Below are positions 1-9,334 of a stretch of DNA of 64,000 nucleotides, one piece after another. This DNA is from Paucilactobacillus vaccinostercus DSM 20634 (GTDB lineage Bacteria; Bacillota; Bacilli; Lactobacillales; Lactobacillaceae), in assembly GCF_001436295.1 (NCBI RefSeq), contig NZ_AYYY01000030.1, positions 1 through 64,000 on the forward strand, given 5' to 3'. The translations under genes and the position numbers were made by a program. The notes beneath the pieces are model-generated. The model was not told where the DNA came from, searched no databases, and saw nothing but the letters and a program-made list of their open reading frames with translations. How positions within the stretch are numbered: the first letter of the stretch is position 1; every line of letters starts with the position of its first letter.

Positions 1-32
1 TCATCCTGAGCCAGGATCAAACTCTCATATAA
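1..32 (-). rRNA. 16S rRNA, 5' end only
   Basis: The reverse complement of bases 1-25 is the universal start of bacterial 16S rRNA (AGAGTTTGATCCTGGCTCAG, then GATGA). The mature 5' end is placed about 7 bases before AGAGTTTGATC, by analogy with E. coli numbering. The rest of the rrn operon lies outside the window to the left. Confidence 0.95.
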
Positions 33-203
33 AATAAGAAGCTTGTTAGCTCTTTTGATTTGTTACTTTAAGCGAATTGACTTCGCAAATGTTTTGCCTT
101 TAACCCTACGGGCTAAAGGACCCTACACATTTGATTTGTCGAAACTTTGTTCAGTTTTCAAAGGTCTACCATGTTGCTTCCTTTTGAATCAGCAACGTTA
201 TTA

Positions 204-232
204 ATAATAACAGATCGATAATCCAATGTCAA
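204..232 (-). promoter_or_regulatory. rrn promoter P2
   Basis: On the minus strand TTGACA (232-227) is followed after exactly 17 bases by TATTAT (209-204). It points at the 16S gene, and the roughly 170-base leader in between contains the hairpin-forming stretch at about 95-120. This is the promoter proximal to the rRNA. Confidence 0.8.
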
Positions 233-292
233 CAACTTTTTTCTTGATCATTTTGATCACGGTGTTGTTAACGTCGGTGACAACGATTAATT

Positions 293-321
293 ACTATACA
301 CGGCTTTTCGTATCTCGTCAA
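293..321 (-). promoter_or_regulatory. rrn promoter P1
   Basis: On the minus strand TTGACG (321-316), a 17-base spacer and TATAGT (298-293). It lies 89 bases upstream of P2 in the same orientation, the usual tandem promoter arrangement of Firmicute rrn operons. Confidence 0.7.
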
Positions 322-353
322 CACTATTTTTAAACTATTTTGTAAATTCCATT

Positions 354-389
354 AAAAAAGCATCCCCATCATCGGACGAGAATGCTTTT
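354..389 (-). terminator. terminator of the aminotransferase operon
   Basis: An 11-bp hairpin (360-385, GCATTCTCGTC pairing with GATGGGGATGC, some G-T pairs) is followed on the minus strand by six T. It separates the aminotransferase gene from the rrn promoter region. Confidence 0.75.
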
Positions 390-401
390 ACCGCATAATA
401 T

Positions 402-1577
402 CTAGAAAATATTTAACTTGCCAATCCGTTCCACGGCCTCGACTAATCGTTCTGGCGATACCAATAGTCCAATTCGCACGTAACCTTCACCATGGCGGCC
501 AAACCCATTGGCGGGTGCCACAGCTACGCCTGCTTTATCAAGTAGTAAATCGGCAAACGATTCACTCGTATATCCAGCAGGAACTGGCATTAGTGTATAG
601 AAAGTTCCCCCCGGTTTAATTGCCTGCCACCCAATCTTTGCGCTGGCAGCCACAAAGGCATCACGTCGTTGCTCATAACGCGCCACGATTTTAGCAATTT
701 CTTCATCTCGCTGCGGGTCACGCAGAGCATCCACGCCCGCCTCTTGGATCGCAGGGAATACGCTCACAAACAGATGATCCTGAATTAAATTGATTGCTTC
801 AATAATATCCGGATTTCCCACCGCAAAGGCCAACCGCCAGCCGGCCATGTTAAAGGTCTTCGAATATGTATAGAATTCAATCCCCACTTCTTTAGCACCT
901 GGAACTTCCATAAAACTAATTGGTGCCTGCCCGTCAAAGCCCAACGCCCCATACGCAAAATCACTAATAATGCCCACATGGTACTTCTTCGCCCATTCCA
1001 CAACGTGCTCGTAAAATTCACGGGTTGCCACAGCTCCCGTCGGATTATTAGGATAGTTCAAATAGAGTAGCTTCGCTTTCTTGGCAACGGCCTCGTCAAT
1101 CTGATCGACATCAGGTAAAAAGTTATTTTCTTCTAATAATGGTACCGTCTGAAATTTAACCCGCCCCAGTGCGGCCCCTGAAAGATAATCCGGGTATCCA
1201 GGGTCTGGGAGTAAAAAGAGATCGCCCGGGTTCATCAGGGCCCACGGTAACTCAACAAGTCCAATCTTGGAACCACCCAAAATTGCGACTTCACTTTCTG
1301 GTTCAAACGTTGCCCCATACTTTTCCTGATAAAAATCGGCTGCAGCCACTTTTAACTCGTGTAGTCCCCTAAATTGAGAGTACTTATGATTAATTGGTTT
1401 CGTAACCTTTTCCTGGGTACTTTTTACAATATAATCTGGGGTGGGCTTATCAGGATTCCCCTGCCCAAGGTTAATCACATCCACGCCCGAAGCCACCTTT
1501 TGATTGACCTTGGCGACTAAGCTAGCAAAAAACTGTTTTGGTAATCCCTGCAATAATTGCGATTCTTCAAATTTCAT
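402..1577 (-). CDS. PLP aminotransferase, glutamine/methionine aminotransferase type (MtnE-like)
   Basis: Class I/II fold-type I aminotransferase of 391 residues. It should move an amino group between an amino acid and a 2-oxo acid in the cytoplasm. Seen: NNPTG at about 177-181, the PLP-phenol Asp in SDFAYG at about 206, the Schiff-base Lys in YSKTFNMAGWR at about 240. The ATG at 1577 is preferred over an upstream TTG because AGGA sits eight bases before it. It follows the omega-amidase gene with a 32-base gap and shares its T-box. In B. subtilis mtnE and mtnU pair the same two families: transamination with glutamine gives 2-oxoglutaramate, which the amidase hydrolyses, pulling methionine formation from 2-oxo-4-methylthiobutyrate. 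I infer that role here; an aromatic or other amino acid aminotransferase is the main alternative. Confidence 0.8.
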   Translation of the reverse strand: MKFEESQLLQGLPKQFFASLVAKVNQKVASGVDVINLGQGNPDKPTPDYIVKSTQEKVTKPINHKYSQFRGLHELKVAAADFYQEKYGATFEPESEVAILGGSKIGLVELPWALMNPGDLFLLPDPGYPDYLSGAALGRVKFQTVPLLEENNFLPDVDQIDEAVAKKAKLLYLNYPNNPTGAVATREFYEHVVEWAKKYHVGIISDFAYGALGFDGQAPISFMEVPGAKEVGIEFYTYSKTFNMAGWRLAFAVGNPDIIEAINLIQDHLFVSVFPAIQEAGVDALRDPQRDEEIAKIVARYEQRRDAFVAASAKIGWQAIKPGGTFYTLMPVPAGYTSESFADLLLDKAGVAVAPANGFGRHGEGYVRIGLLVSPERLVEAVERIGKLNIF

Positions 1578-1609
1578 TTTCAATATCCTTCATTTCTACA
1601 GCTATATTT

Positions 1610-2395
1610 TTAACGATATAATTCCGGGCGTCGATCCTTAAAAACTGGGATTTGGCCCCGAACCGCCTCAATTTGGCTAAAGTCGATGGTGGCTAGCTTC
1701 ACCTTTTCCGTTTCACCAGCATTAGCGATAATGTTTCCCAGTGGGTCGATCACAAGTGAATGTCCGTTAAAGTGATTGTCCGGATCATCTCCCACCCGAT
1801 TGACCGCCACCACAAACGCTTGATTTTCAATCGCCCGAGCACGCAGCAAAACTTCCCACTGGGCAATTCGTGGTTGAGGCCATTCAGCGCTGACATATAA
1901 TACCTTTGCCCCGTGTCGCGCATTTGTCCGCAACCATTCCGGAAAGCGAATGTCGTAGCAAATCACGCCCGCACTTGCGGCACCAGCCAATTGAAAATAA
2001 TTTTCTGTTTTACCAGCTGTAATGTACTGTTCCTCATTCATCAATCCGAATAAATGCACTTTATCGTACGAACTAACTAATCGCCCCTGATCATCAACGA
2101 TATAACTAGTGTTATAGAAGCGATCATCGCGGGCCGTGGCAACCGATCCACCAACGATGTTGATATGGTAATTTCTAGCCAGTTCCTGTAATAACTCCTG
2201 CGTATTCTGACCATTCGGGTCGGCAAGACCGTTCAGCTGATCCAGTGCGTACCCGGTATTCCACATCTCTGGTAATACCACAATATCTGCATGTTCCTTG
2301 GCTGCTTCGGCAATCACTTGACTAACGCGCTCAAAATTAGCGCCTGGATTGGCAAAATCGACATCCATTTGTGCTAGTGCTACTGTTAATCCCAT
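1610..2395 (-). CDS. carbon-nitrogen hydrolase, omega-amidase-like (MtnU/NIT2 type)
   Basis: Nitrilase-superfamily amidohydrolase of 261 residues, the normal single-domain length. The catalytic triad is visible: Glu43 in VVLPEMWNTGY, Lys112 in SYDKVHLF and Cys146 in GVICYDIRFPEW. The spacing and surrounding motifs fit the omega-amidase branch, which hydrolyses 2-oxoglutaramate or 2-oxosuccinamate to the 2-oxo acid and ammonia. First gene after T-box leader 1 and immediately upstream of an MtnE-like aminotransferase, which supports a glutamine-transaminase/omega-amidase pair. Start ATG has GGGAGG nine bases upstream. Confidence 0.82.
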   Translation of the reverse strand: MGLTVALAQMDVDFANPGANFERVSQVIAEAAKEHADIVVLPEMWNTGYALDQLNGLADPNGQNTQELLQELARNYHINIVGGSVATARDDRFYNTSYIVDDQGRLVSSYDKVHLFGLMNEEQYITAGKTENYFQLAGAASAGVICYDIRFPEWLRTNARHGAKVLYVSAEWPQPRIAQWEVLLRARAIENQAFVVAVNRVGDDPDNHFNGHSLVIDPLGNIIANAGETEKVKLATIDFSQIEAVRGQIPVFKDRRPELYR

Positions 2396-2411
2396 TTTTC
2401 ATAACCTCCCG

Positions 2412-2700
2412 TCAAAAAAAGCGCTCGTCCTTACAATATGTAAAGGACGAGCGCTAACCCGTGGTACCACCTTGGTTCACTACTCATTTATGAGTAGTCT
2501 CAATTAGTTTCATTAAAAAAATTTAATGTCACCAAACGCTTCATAACGGTAGCGACCGGTACCAGTTCGGGTTTCCTCACTCATACAATGCTCCGAGACC
2601 ATCTTCGACTAGCAATCCAGCCTGGATTTCACCGACCCCAGGTCTCTGTACTGCACTAACTAGGCTACTCATCTCTTCATGATTTTCTAATTATTTACTC
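2412..2700 (-). promoter_or_regulatory. T-box leader 1 (upstream of omega-amidase gene)
   Basis: Minus-strand leader with the T-box core AAGGTGGTACCACG (about 2474-2460), stem I elements including AGTA, AGAGA and GAAGATGG, and a strong terminator hairpin GCGCTCGTCC...GGACGAGCGC followed by seven T (2456-2412). T-boxes bind uncharged tRNA and read through when the cognate amino acid is scarce. I could not assign the specifier codon with confidence. A plausible promoter TTGAAA-16-TAATTA lies at 2715-2688. Confidence 0.9.
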
Positions 2701-2758
2701 ATTTATTGATTTCAAGTGTAGTTGTTTTAGTGACTGCCGTCAAGAACCGAATTTGAAG

Positions 2759-5700
2759 TTAGCTCGGGGCAACTACTTTAGCCATACTGCGGCCCTGCCC
2801 TTGGGCAGTCACTTGAATTTGAAATGGAATCCGTTCCTTCAACATATCGACATGACTGATGATCCCAATCATTCGGTCACCGCTCTCAATGTTTTCTAAG
2901 GCAGCCATGGCGGTTGTTAGAGAATCATGGTCCAGTGACCCAAATCCTTCATCGATAAATAGCGTATCCACGCTAATTCCACCGGACTCGTTTTGAATCA
3001 CCTCACCTAACGCCAATGCCAAACTAAGGGCTGCAATAAAACTTTCACCGCCTGACATCGTGTGAACACTCCGCACCTTTCCAACATTATCGTCATACAC
3101 ATCAATTTCAAGACCGGTATTTTTCTGGTAGGTTCCCGTTTCCATGTGCAACTTCAATAAGTAACGTCCTGAGCTGAGTTGTTGTAACCGCTGATTAGCG
3201 ACCTCGAGAATTTCAACTAACTGGGCCCGCAGGACGTAACGTTCCAGACTAAGCTTAGCATCCCCGTTGCCGTTCACCGTTTCAACTAAGAGCTGTAACT
3301 CCGAAACAAGTTGCGCTTGTTGTTGAATATTTTGCTGGGCCTGATCAATCTGGGTCAAAATCTGGTCATTAAGCACCAAGCGATCGTGGGCCTGATTAAA
3401 CTGCTGTTTTAATCGTAGCCGCTCATTACTCTGTTGCTCAATTTTCGCCTGAGCGACCGCTAAATCAACCGTCTGATGATCACCCACTACCTTTTGATAG
3501 GTCGCAACTCGCGCTTGACTATCTTGGACCTGATGTTCATACGTGGCAACCTGCTCCTGTCGCGCCTTCAGTTGTGTGAGTTGCGGTAAAAGCACTTGAT
3601 ACTGGGCCACATTATCAAGTTGCAGCGTGCTGGCTAACACATCTTCAAACGCCGTCCGGGCCGTTGCCAGCTGTGCTTGGGTCGTCGCTATTGTCTGCTG
3701 CAGCTCGGCTAAAGTACCCGTCGTTGTGGCAATGGTGGCTTGGTTACTCTGTACTTGTGTTTCAGTCTGAGCAACCGCGTGTTCATGCTGCTCAATTACC
3801 TGTTGTAACGACGTCACATGCTGATCTAGCTGGGCCAAGCTCGTAAATTCAGCTGGCAAGTTCGTCCGGATATCCTCCAACTGAGTTTGATACTTTTGTT
3901 GCTGTTCACGTGCGTCTTGCGCTACCGCTTGCTGGTGGGTCACCGTGTCGGTGAGCGTCGTTAGCTGCGCTTCGGCTTCGGCTTGCTCGTGTTGTACCTG
4001 TTGCAAAGCTGTAATTTGTTGCGTAACCGTCTCTAACTCATCTTGATCAGCCACTAACTTCTGTTGATTTTGCTGTTGAGCATCCTCCAACTGGGCCGGA
4101 TCCGATGCGATAGGAGTCGAATAAGCGGTCAAATGAGCCTGAAAAGTGGCCAAATCCTGCATTAATTGCGTTTGTTGCTGGGTTAATCGTGTTTTTTGTT
4201 CCATTAACTGTGTTTTTTGCTGAATAACCTGCGATTTTGCTAATTGTAGAGCCGTATCTGCCTGTTTCATGTCATCGTCGGTAACCACAGTCACGCCAGC
4301 ATGGCGTGTCGCTGGGGCGGGATGTTCCGTGCTCCCGCAAACCGGACAGGGGGTGCCCGGTTTGAGTTGACTGACTAAATTCGCAATCTGTCCCTGAAGC
4401 CAGTTGTTGCGAATCGTCTCATGGTGCGCCTGTTCCTGTTGGGCGGTCTGCTCTAGTTGATCTAACCGTGTTTGTTCAGTCGCCAACTGGCGGGCTAGTT
4501 TCTGATTTGCACGATATTGGTCGCTAAACTGAGTCAAACGGTGTCCATCACTTGTCAATTGTTGAACGGCCTGCCGCAGCGTTCCTAACCGTTCCGTTAG
4601 GTTGGGCAACCGCTGTAATTGTTCCGTTCGCTGTTGTTGCTGCGTCCTGAGTGTTGTCATCTGATCCTCACTCATCTTGAGCTGCTGCTGTGCTTCTTGC
4701 CACTCATTTGTGGCCGTGGCCAATTGCTGAGTCACCACCGCCAGCCGTTCAAACTGGGGCCGCTGGTGCTTCAGAATCGAGACGCGCTCGCGGTGCTGGG
4801 CAATTTGTTCATCAGCCGCATGTAACGTTTGTTGCTGCTGTTGCAAAGTCGCGCGGGTCGCATGTAAGTCAGTCACCTTGGTCTGGGTTTCTTGTACCCG
4901 CTGTTGCAGCGTCGCGATTCGTTGCTCCTGTTGCTGGAGCATTTCGTATTGTGGCTGAACATGTTGTACCTGTTGCAACTGCTCAATTTGTTGGCGATTT
5001 TCATCGATTGTCGCTTTTTGCGCCAGTAGTTCATGAAGCTGGGACCGCCATTTTTCTAGCTGCACGATTTGTTCGTTCATGTTTTGGTCCGCAGTGAGTT
5101 GACTCTTGGCTCGTTCAAGTTGCTCTTGTACCAGTTGCTGTTGCCGTTCAATTTCTTGCAACGCTTGATGTGCCCGTTGTTGCTGACTAGTCAGTAACGT
5201 CATTACCTCTTGGTCTTCGTGCGTTGCTGGATCGAAGTCCGCCGCCCACTGCACCTTTGCTATCTCGGTTTCAATGCTACTCTGCCAGTCGCGTTTTTGA
5301 TCCGTTTGCTTTTTGAGCTTGTTTTTCAACGCCTCGCCCCAACGCTGAAAAAGATCCGTTTTAAAAATTTTCCGCAGAACTGCTTCCTTGTCGGCACTCG
5401 GTGCAACCAGAAAACGCTGAAAGTCACCTTGTGGGAGCAATACAATTTGGACAAACTGTTGGCGGGTAATTTGCAAAATACCGGCGAGATGCCGGTTAAT
5501 ATCCTGCATTTTAGTTATTTCCTCAACTTTTTTATCGTGTTCATACACGTCTAAGACGCCCGAGCTGGGAAATTCACGTTGGCCGCCGCCTCGTTTTTTA
5601 TCGAGAGTTTGCTTAGGCTGACGCAACACACGATATTGCTTGCCCTGATGCACAAACCATAATTCGACGGCCGTTGCATCCGCAGAATCAGCAAAGTCGG

Positions 5701-5899
5701 AGCGCATTTCCTCCGGTCGGCGATCATCGCTCGCCCCTTCTCCGTAGAGTGCAAACGTAATCGCATCAAAAATCGTGGTTTTACCGCTGCCGGTATTCCC
5801 CGAAATCAGAAAAATGGGCGCCGCTGCTAATTTAGTGAAGTCAATTACCTGATGCGCGTACGGGCCAAAATTGGTCAATGTTAGTTTTAAAGGTTTCAC
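2759..5899 (-). CDS. sbcC: exonuclease subunit SbcC
   Basis: Rad50-type ATPase of 1046 residues, partner of SbcD in the nuclease that opens hairpins and processes DNA ends. Seen: Walker A GNTGSGKTT at about 34-42, long Gln-rich heptad coiled coils on both sides of a zinc-hook CPVC at about residue 520, then the ABC signature SGGESF and Walker B with catalytic Glu (LFIDEGFGSLD) near the C-terminus. Length is normal. It overlaps the end of sbcD by four bases, so the two are translationally coupled. The gene ends about 60 bases from the T-box 1 promoter, with no obvious strong terminator between. Confidence 0.97.
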   Translation of the reverse strand: MKPLKLTLTNFGPYAHQVIDFTKLAAAPIFLISGNTGSGKTTIFDAITFALYGEGASDDRRPEEMRSDFADSADATAVELWFVHQGKQYRVLRQPKQTLDKKRGGGQREFPSSGVLDVYEHDKKVEEITKMQDINRHLAGILQITRQQFVQIVLLPQGDFQRFLVAPSADKEAVLRKIFKTDLFQRWGEALKNKLKKQTDQKRDWQSSIETEIAKVQWAADFDPATHEDQEVMTLLTSQQQRAHQALQEIERQQQLVQEQLERAKSQLTADQNMNEQIVQLEKWRSQLHELLAQKATIDENRQQIEQLQQVQHVQPQYEMLQQQEQRIATLQQRVQETQTKVTDLHATRATLQQQQQTLHAADEQIAQHRERVSILKHQRPQFERLAVVTQQLATATNEWQEAQQQLKMSEDQMTTLRTQQQQRTEQLQRLPNLTERLGTLRQAVQQLTSDGHRLTQFSDQYRANQKLARQLATEQTRLDQLEQTAQQEQAHHETIRNNWLQGQIANLVSQLKPGTPCPVCGSTEHPAPATRHAGVTVVTDDDMKQADTALQLAKSQVIQQKTQLMEQKTRLTQQQTQLMQDLATFQAHLTAYSTPIASDPAQLEDAQQQNQQKLVADQDELETVTQQITALQQVQHEQAEAEAQLTTLTDTVTHQQAVAQDAREQQQKYQTQLEDIRTNLPAEFTSLAQLDQHVTSLQQVIEQHEHAVAQTETQVQSNQATIATTTGTLAELQQTIATTQAQLATARTAFEDVLASTLQLDNVAQYQVLLPQLTQLKARQEQVATYEHQVQDSQARVATYQKVVGDHQTVDLAVAQAKIEQQSNERLRLKQQFNQAHDRLVLNDQILTQIDQAQQNIQQQAQLVSELQLLVETVNGNGDAKLSLERYVLRAQLVEILEVANQRLQQLSSGRYLLKLHMETGTYQKNTGLEIDVYDDNVGKVRSVHTMSGGESFIAALSLALALGEVIQNESGGISVDTLFIDEGFGSLDHDSLTTAMAALENIESGDRMIGIISHVDMLKERIPFQIQVTAQGQGRSMAKVVAPS

Positions 5900-7032
5900 G
5901 ATTTTGTCCCTCCATCATTCGCAATTTTCAACGTTTCCTTCGCCCAACTCATTTGTTGCGCCGTGAGGGCCTCTTTGGCCACCGATTCGTAGAAATCACC
6001 GAGTAATGCGACCGGATCTTTCTGACGAATTTGCTTTCCCGACATCCCCTGACTTTCCACCGCAGTCGAATAGCCTTCTTCGCGGCTCAGCGATACCACG
6101 TTTGGATAAATCTCGCGTAATCGCGGTAATGCGTTGAGAATTGGTTTTCGATCCTGCAGGATAAAGCCAAAGTAGTTCTCCCGGTCAAATTGCGCGTAAA
6201 AAGTCGGATCAATGAGGTCATCAAAGTGGGCCGTAATTTGTTGAACATCCCGTAATGGTTTGAGAGGCTTGAAGGTGAGCTGAAACGGATCCGTGTCAAT
6301 GATCCACACCCCTTTTGATTGTTGCGCTTCGGATAGCGAGAACTTAATTGGCGATCCCGAATAGCGCATGTGGGGTTCGTGAAGGGCATCCTTTCCATGC
6401 AAGTGCCCCAAAGCAACGTAGTCAAAGTCTTGGAGTAACGCTGCAGGAACGGAAGCTAGTCCACCAACCGTTAGTTGCGTTTCCGAATCCGTTTTAGCAC
6501 TCCCCGCCACAAAGAAATGGGCGACTAAAATCTGCTTCTTTTGTGGATTAAATTGAGTCTTCATCTGTTCAACTACCGGTACCATAGCCTGATCTAGGTG
6601 GACGAGCGTTTCATCATTAAAGTACTGTTGCGCAGCAAACGGTTCGAAATAGGGCAACAAAAAAATTTGAGTATCCGGTAACTCTACTGGTGTAAAGGCT
6701 TCTTCCAGCTTCGTCGCTAGGTAAAAATTAGTACTTTGGTACCACGGATTCCCCGTTGCCAACCGCGTCGCACTATCATGGTTACCGGCAACCGCATAGA
6801 GTGGCAGATGGTCCGTTAAGTTGAGTCGCTGTAGCATGCGATCCAGTTGGGCAACTGACGTTTCTGCTGGCAGACTGCGGTCATACAAATCACCCGCAAT
6901 AATCATGCCGTCCACCTGTTCATCCAATGCGATCTGTTCAATCTGTTGAAACGCATCCTCCTGCTCCGCGGACAAATCAAATCCATGCAGCCGTCGACCA
7001 ATATGCCAATCTGCAGTATGTAAAAAACGCAT
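5896..7032 (-). CDS. sbcD: exonuclease subunit SbcD
   Basis: Mre11-type metallophosphoesterase of 378 residues that forms the nuclease subunit of SbcCD. The metal-binding motifs appear in order: HTADWHIG at about 5-12, GDLYDR at about 47-52, AGNHDS at about 83-88, H in VAHFF and GHLHG in the middle of the protein. The C-terminal third should be the capping and SbcC-binding region. Start ATG has GGGAG about ten bases upstream. First gene of the sbcDC pair. Confidence 0.97.
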   Translation of the reverse strand: MRFLHTADWHIGRRLHGFDLSAEQEDAFQQIEQIALDEQVDGMIIAGDLYDRSLPAETSVAQLDRMLQRLNLTDHLPLYAVAGNHDSATRLATGNPWYQSTNFYLATKLEEAFTPVELPDTQIFLLPYFEPFAAQQYFNDETLVHLDQAMVPVVEQMKTQFNPQKKQILVAHFFVAGSAKTDSETQLTVGGLASVPAALLQDFDYVALGHLHGKDALHEPHMRYSGSPIKFSLSEAQQSKGVWIIDTDPFQLTFKPLKPLRDVQQITAHFDDLIDPTFYAQFDRENYFGFILQDRKPILNALPRLREIYPNVVSLSREEGYSTAVESQGMSGKQIRQKDPVALLGDFYESVAKEALTAQQMSWAKETLKIANDGGTKS

Positions 7033-7301
7033 GCGTGATAACTCCCTTCGTTGAGTCGTATTTTTTGTTTACTATCGATATTTCTAATTTAGTTTGTACT
7101 ATAACACGCCAACATCATCTTGCGCTAATTCAGCCCTATCATTAGTTGCCCTTCGCCCACGGTTTGAAGGGCCGTCTTCTTCATACTCATGAAAAACCGC
7201 GACGATTCGGCTACTACTCCCTGTCAACTTCTCGAACGTCTGTTCGTTTTAATTTTACCATGCCCCACTTGAAATGAACATCGTCTTTTCAGTGGACCGC
7301 T
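7033..7301. other. intergenic region upstream of sbcD
   Basis: About 270 bases without a gene. On the minus strand a TATAGT -10-like element lies about 70 bases upstream of sbcD, but no good -35 goes with it. I see no repeat, RNA or small ORF with a ribosome binding site here. Confidence 0.4.
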
Positions 7302-7329
7302 AAAAAGCCGCTGACAACTGTCAGCGGCC
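7302..7329 (-). terminator. terminator of the alcohol dehydrogenase gene
   Basis: Perfect 10-bp hairpin GCCGCTGACA/TGTCAGCGGC with a short loop and a minus-strand T run, 32 bases after the stop codon. Confidence 0.85.
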
Positions 7330-7360
7330 TTCACCTAATTCTTTTTTACATGTACCATCG

Positions 7361-8461
7361 TTAAGCGCTCTGTTGCACACCTGCGGTAATGGTTTCGAGC
7401 TTCATCATGGCATCCTTAACCGTCTGAGCGGTAATTGGCAGTGGAATGAGATTCATCGTTTTTTCTTCGGTGGTTGCTTCGTAGGCAATCTTCTCAATAT
7501 CTTCATCGCTAATGCCATCCAGATTCAACTCGTGGAAATTGGTTGGTACTCCCAGTGTCCGGTAAAGGGGCAATAGCTCCTTAATATGATCGTAATGGTT
7601 TTCGATCACCAACTGAACCAAAATACCATACCCCACTTTAGCCCCGTGCAGGAGATGACTCGTTTGTGGGAAAAGGGTCAAGGCATCGTGGACTGAATGG
7701 GCCCCCGTTGACCGTGCGTATGAATCACCCCAGCCACCAACCGTCCCGGCCATGACGATAATCGTTTCGGCAACGTTGCGCCAAGTGTGGGTCATTCGTC
7801 CGGCCTTCATGTCTTCAACGGCTTGGATCGAATCACGCAACAGCACGTCGCGACAATTATTAGCCATTTGCCGTGAGATGGTGAGCGCAATGGTAAATTG
7901 TTCTTCGGGCAAGTCTTCGAAAATAAGCTCCGACTCGTAGAACTTGGCCAAGGTATCCGCAATTCCGGCAACGAAGTAATCAATTGGTGAATTTAAAATC
8001 ACTTCTGGATTCAGCAACATTAGGTTAGCCGTCTCCTTGTAAATTTCATGGTTAATGTGTTCGCCGTTTTCCTTGTAATGAACGCTCAAGGCTGACCATG
8101 GGGCACAGTTACTGGCCAACGTGGGCATCAGTACCAAATACATATGTGTGCCGGTCGTCACACTCTTCGCGGTGTCCAATACTTTCCCACCACCAAGCGC
8201 GATCACCATTTCTGTCCCCTTTTGGGCGGCAATATTAGCGACGCGATCGATTTCTTCATAGGAACACTCGCCGTTAAATAACACGTCTTCCACCGCCACG
8301 TTAGTACCAAAATCTGGCAGATAAGGCTTGGCAGCTGCCAAAGATTTCGTTCCATGCAAGAATAAGACTTTCGTTACCCCGAGTTCTGAAATAAAGTTGG
8401 GTAACTGATCATACGCCTTCGCATCTGAAATATAACGTTGAGGTCCACTTTGTGAAATCAT
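7361..8461 (-). CDS. iron-containing alcohol dehydrogenase family protein, GldA-like
   Basis: Group III (metal-dependent) NAD(P)-linked dehydrogenase of 366 residues, close to glycerol dehydrogenase in layout. Seen: the dinucleotide-binding ALGGGKVLDTAK, then putative metal ligands in GIADTLAKFYE (Asp), AHSVHDALT (His) and LLHGAKVGYG (His). The reading frame extends 19 codons further upstream, but the ATG at 8461 has AAGGAG eight bases before it and fits the family N-terminus. Monocistronic, between its own terminator and a roughly 310-base AT-rich upstream region. The substrate (glycerol, another polyol or an aldehyde) cannot be told. Confidence 0.82.
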   Translation of the reverse strand: MISQSGPQRYISDAKAYDQLPNFISELGVTKVLFLHGTKSLAAAKPYLPDFGTNVAVEDVLFNGECSYEEIDRVANIAAQKGTEMVIALGGGKVLDTAKSVTTGTHMYLVLMPTLASNCAPWSALSVHYKENGEHINHEIYKETANLMLLNPEVILNSPIDYFVAGIADTLAKFYESELIFEDLPEEQFTIALTISRQMANNCRDVLLRDSIQAVEDMKAGRMTHTWRNVAETIIVMAGTVGGWGDSYARSTGAHSVHDALTLFPQTSHLLHGAKVGYGILVQLVIENHYDHIKELLPLYRTLGVPTNFHELNLDGISDEDIEKIAYEATTEEKTMNLIPLPITAQTVKDAMMKLETITAGVQQSA

Positions 8462-8775
8462 ATCGCATTCTCCTTTTCTATGTTTGGTCGGTAGGCGGTC
8501 GCCCGTCGTTGGTCCCATTTAATTAAATTTATTATGTAAGTTTTGATCTGCTCGATCGGAATACGATTATTAGAATAGCATTAAAAAATTAAAAATACAA
8601 ACTTTTTTCTCATTTTATTTTAACTTTAATTATTAGCGTGCTAGTTTCAGTTAAGATTATAACGTTTCGTTTTAATCGGGCTGGTATCCGTCTTAAGCTA
8701 ATCTTCGTTTTTTCTTCATCCCCCTGTGCTATGCTACATAAGATTAAAACTAACGATGGAGTCGAATTTAAACTG
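8462..8775. other. divergent intergenic region
   Basis: About 310 bases between the divergent dehydrogenase and membrane-protein genes, very AT-rich at 8520-8640. It should contain both promoters, but I found no pair of elements good enough to annotate. Confidence 0.35.
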
Positions 8776-9264
8776 ATGGATCAACTCAAATCCCGTATTC
8801 GCATGCACAACCTAAAAACGTTTCGTACCCTTCGGAAGGCTCACCATGGTGTTCCTTTCTTGGGCCCCATTCTGCTCACAATTACCAGCCTGGTATTTCT
8901 TTATATGAGTATCACTGGCCTTTACGCTGATATAACCTATCAATCGGTAACTGGTGAAATCACCAGCGCCCAGCAATATACTCGTCATTCTCTTCATCGC
9001 AGCAACCAGCGAACGCGAGCCGTCATTGCCCTGGTCACCTCATCTGGAACGACCAACGTCACGATGACGCTAACCGGCTGGTATGACGTTGGGGATACCT
9101 TGGCGCTCAAATGGAATGGCCAACAGCCAGCCACTGTTGAAACATGGGGCTGGGGCAATCTGCCCCTTCACCTGATTAGCGGGCTGGTCGGACTATGGTC
9201 ACTCCTGATGCCGCTTGATTATCTTTTTCACCACGAGGCATACTACTGGGTGAGCCGTAATTAG
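8776..9264 (+). CDS. small membrane protein, DUF3592-like architecture
   Basis: Predicted 162-residue protein with a transmembrane segment at about residues 25-50 (PFLGPILLTITSLVFLYMSI), a polar stretch starting VTGEITSAQ, and a second hydrophobic segment at about 130-152. One helix, an extracytoplasmic beta-rich region and a second helix resemble DUF3592 proteins of unknown function, but this is by architecture only. The frame stays open to 8638. I chose the ATG at 8776 because GGAG lies upstream, though its spacing is long, so the start is uncertain. Confidence 0.55.
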   Translation: MDQLKSRIRMHNLKTFRTLRKAHHGVPFLGPILLTITSLVFLYMSITGLYADITYQSVTGEITSAQQYTRHSLHRSNQRTRAVIALVTSSGTTNVTMTLTGWYDVGDTLALKWNGQQPATVETWGWGNLPLHLISGLVGLWSLLMPLDYLFHHEAYYWVSRN

Positions 9265-9285
9265 GCTCATGGACCCTAAATCACG

Positions 9286-9334
9286 AAAAAAATGGAATCG
9301 TCTTCTTAGATGAAAGACGATTCCATTTTGATTT
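9286..9334. terminator. bidirectional terminator
   Basis: Long hairpin (AATGGAATCGTCTT pairing with AAGACGATTCCATT) flanked by A-rich and T-rich tracts, between the convergent membrane-protein and GST-like genes. It can serve both strands. Confidence 0.85.

Noticed and set aside
4690-5097. Long plus-strand ORF (135 codons) opposite sbcC
   Set aside because: Lies entirely antisense to the coiled-coil part of sbcC, has no ribosome binding site and no recognisable product; a shadow of the repetitive Gln/Leu codons.
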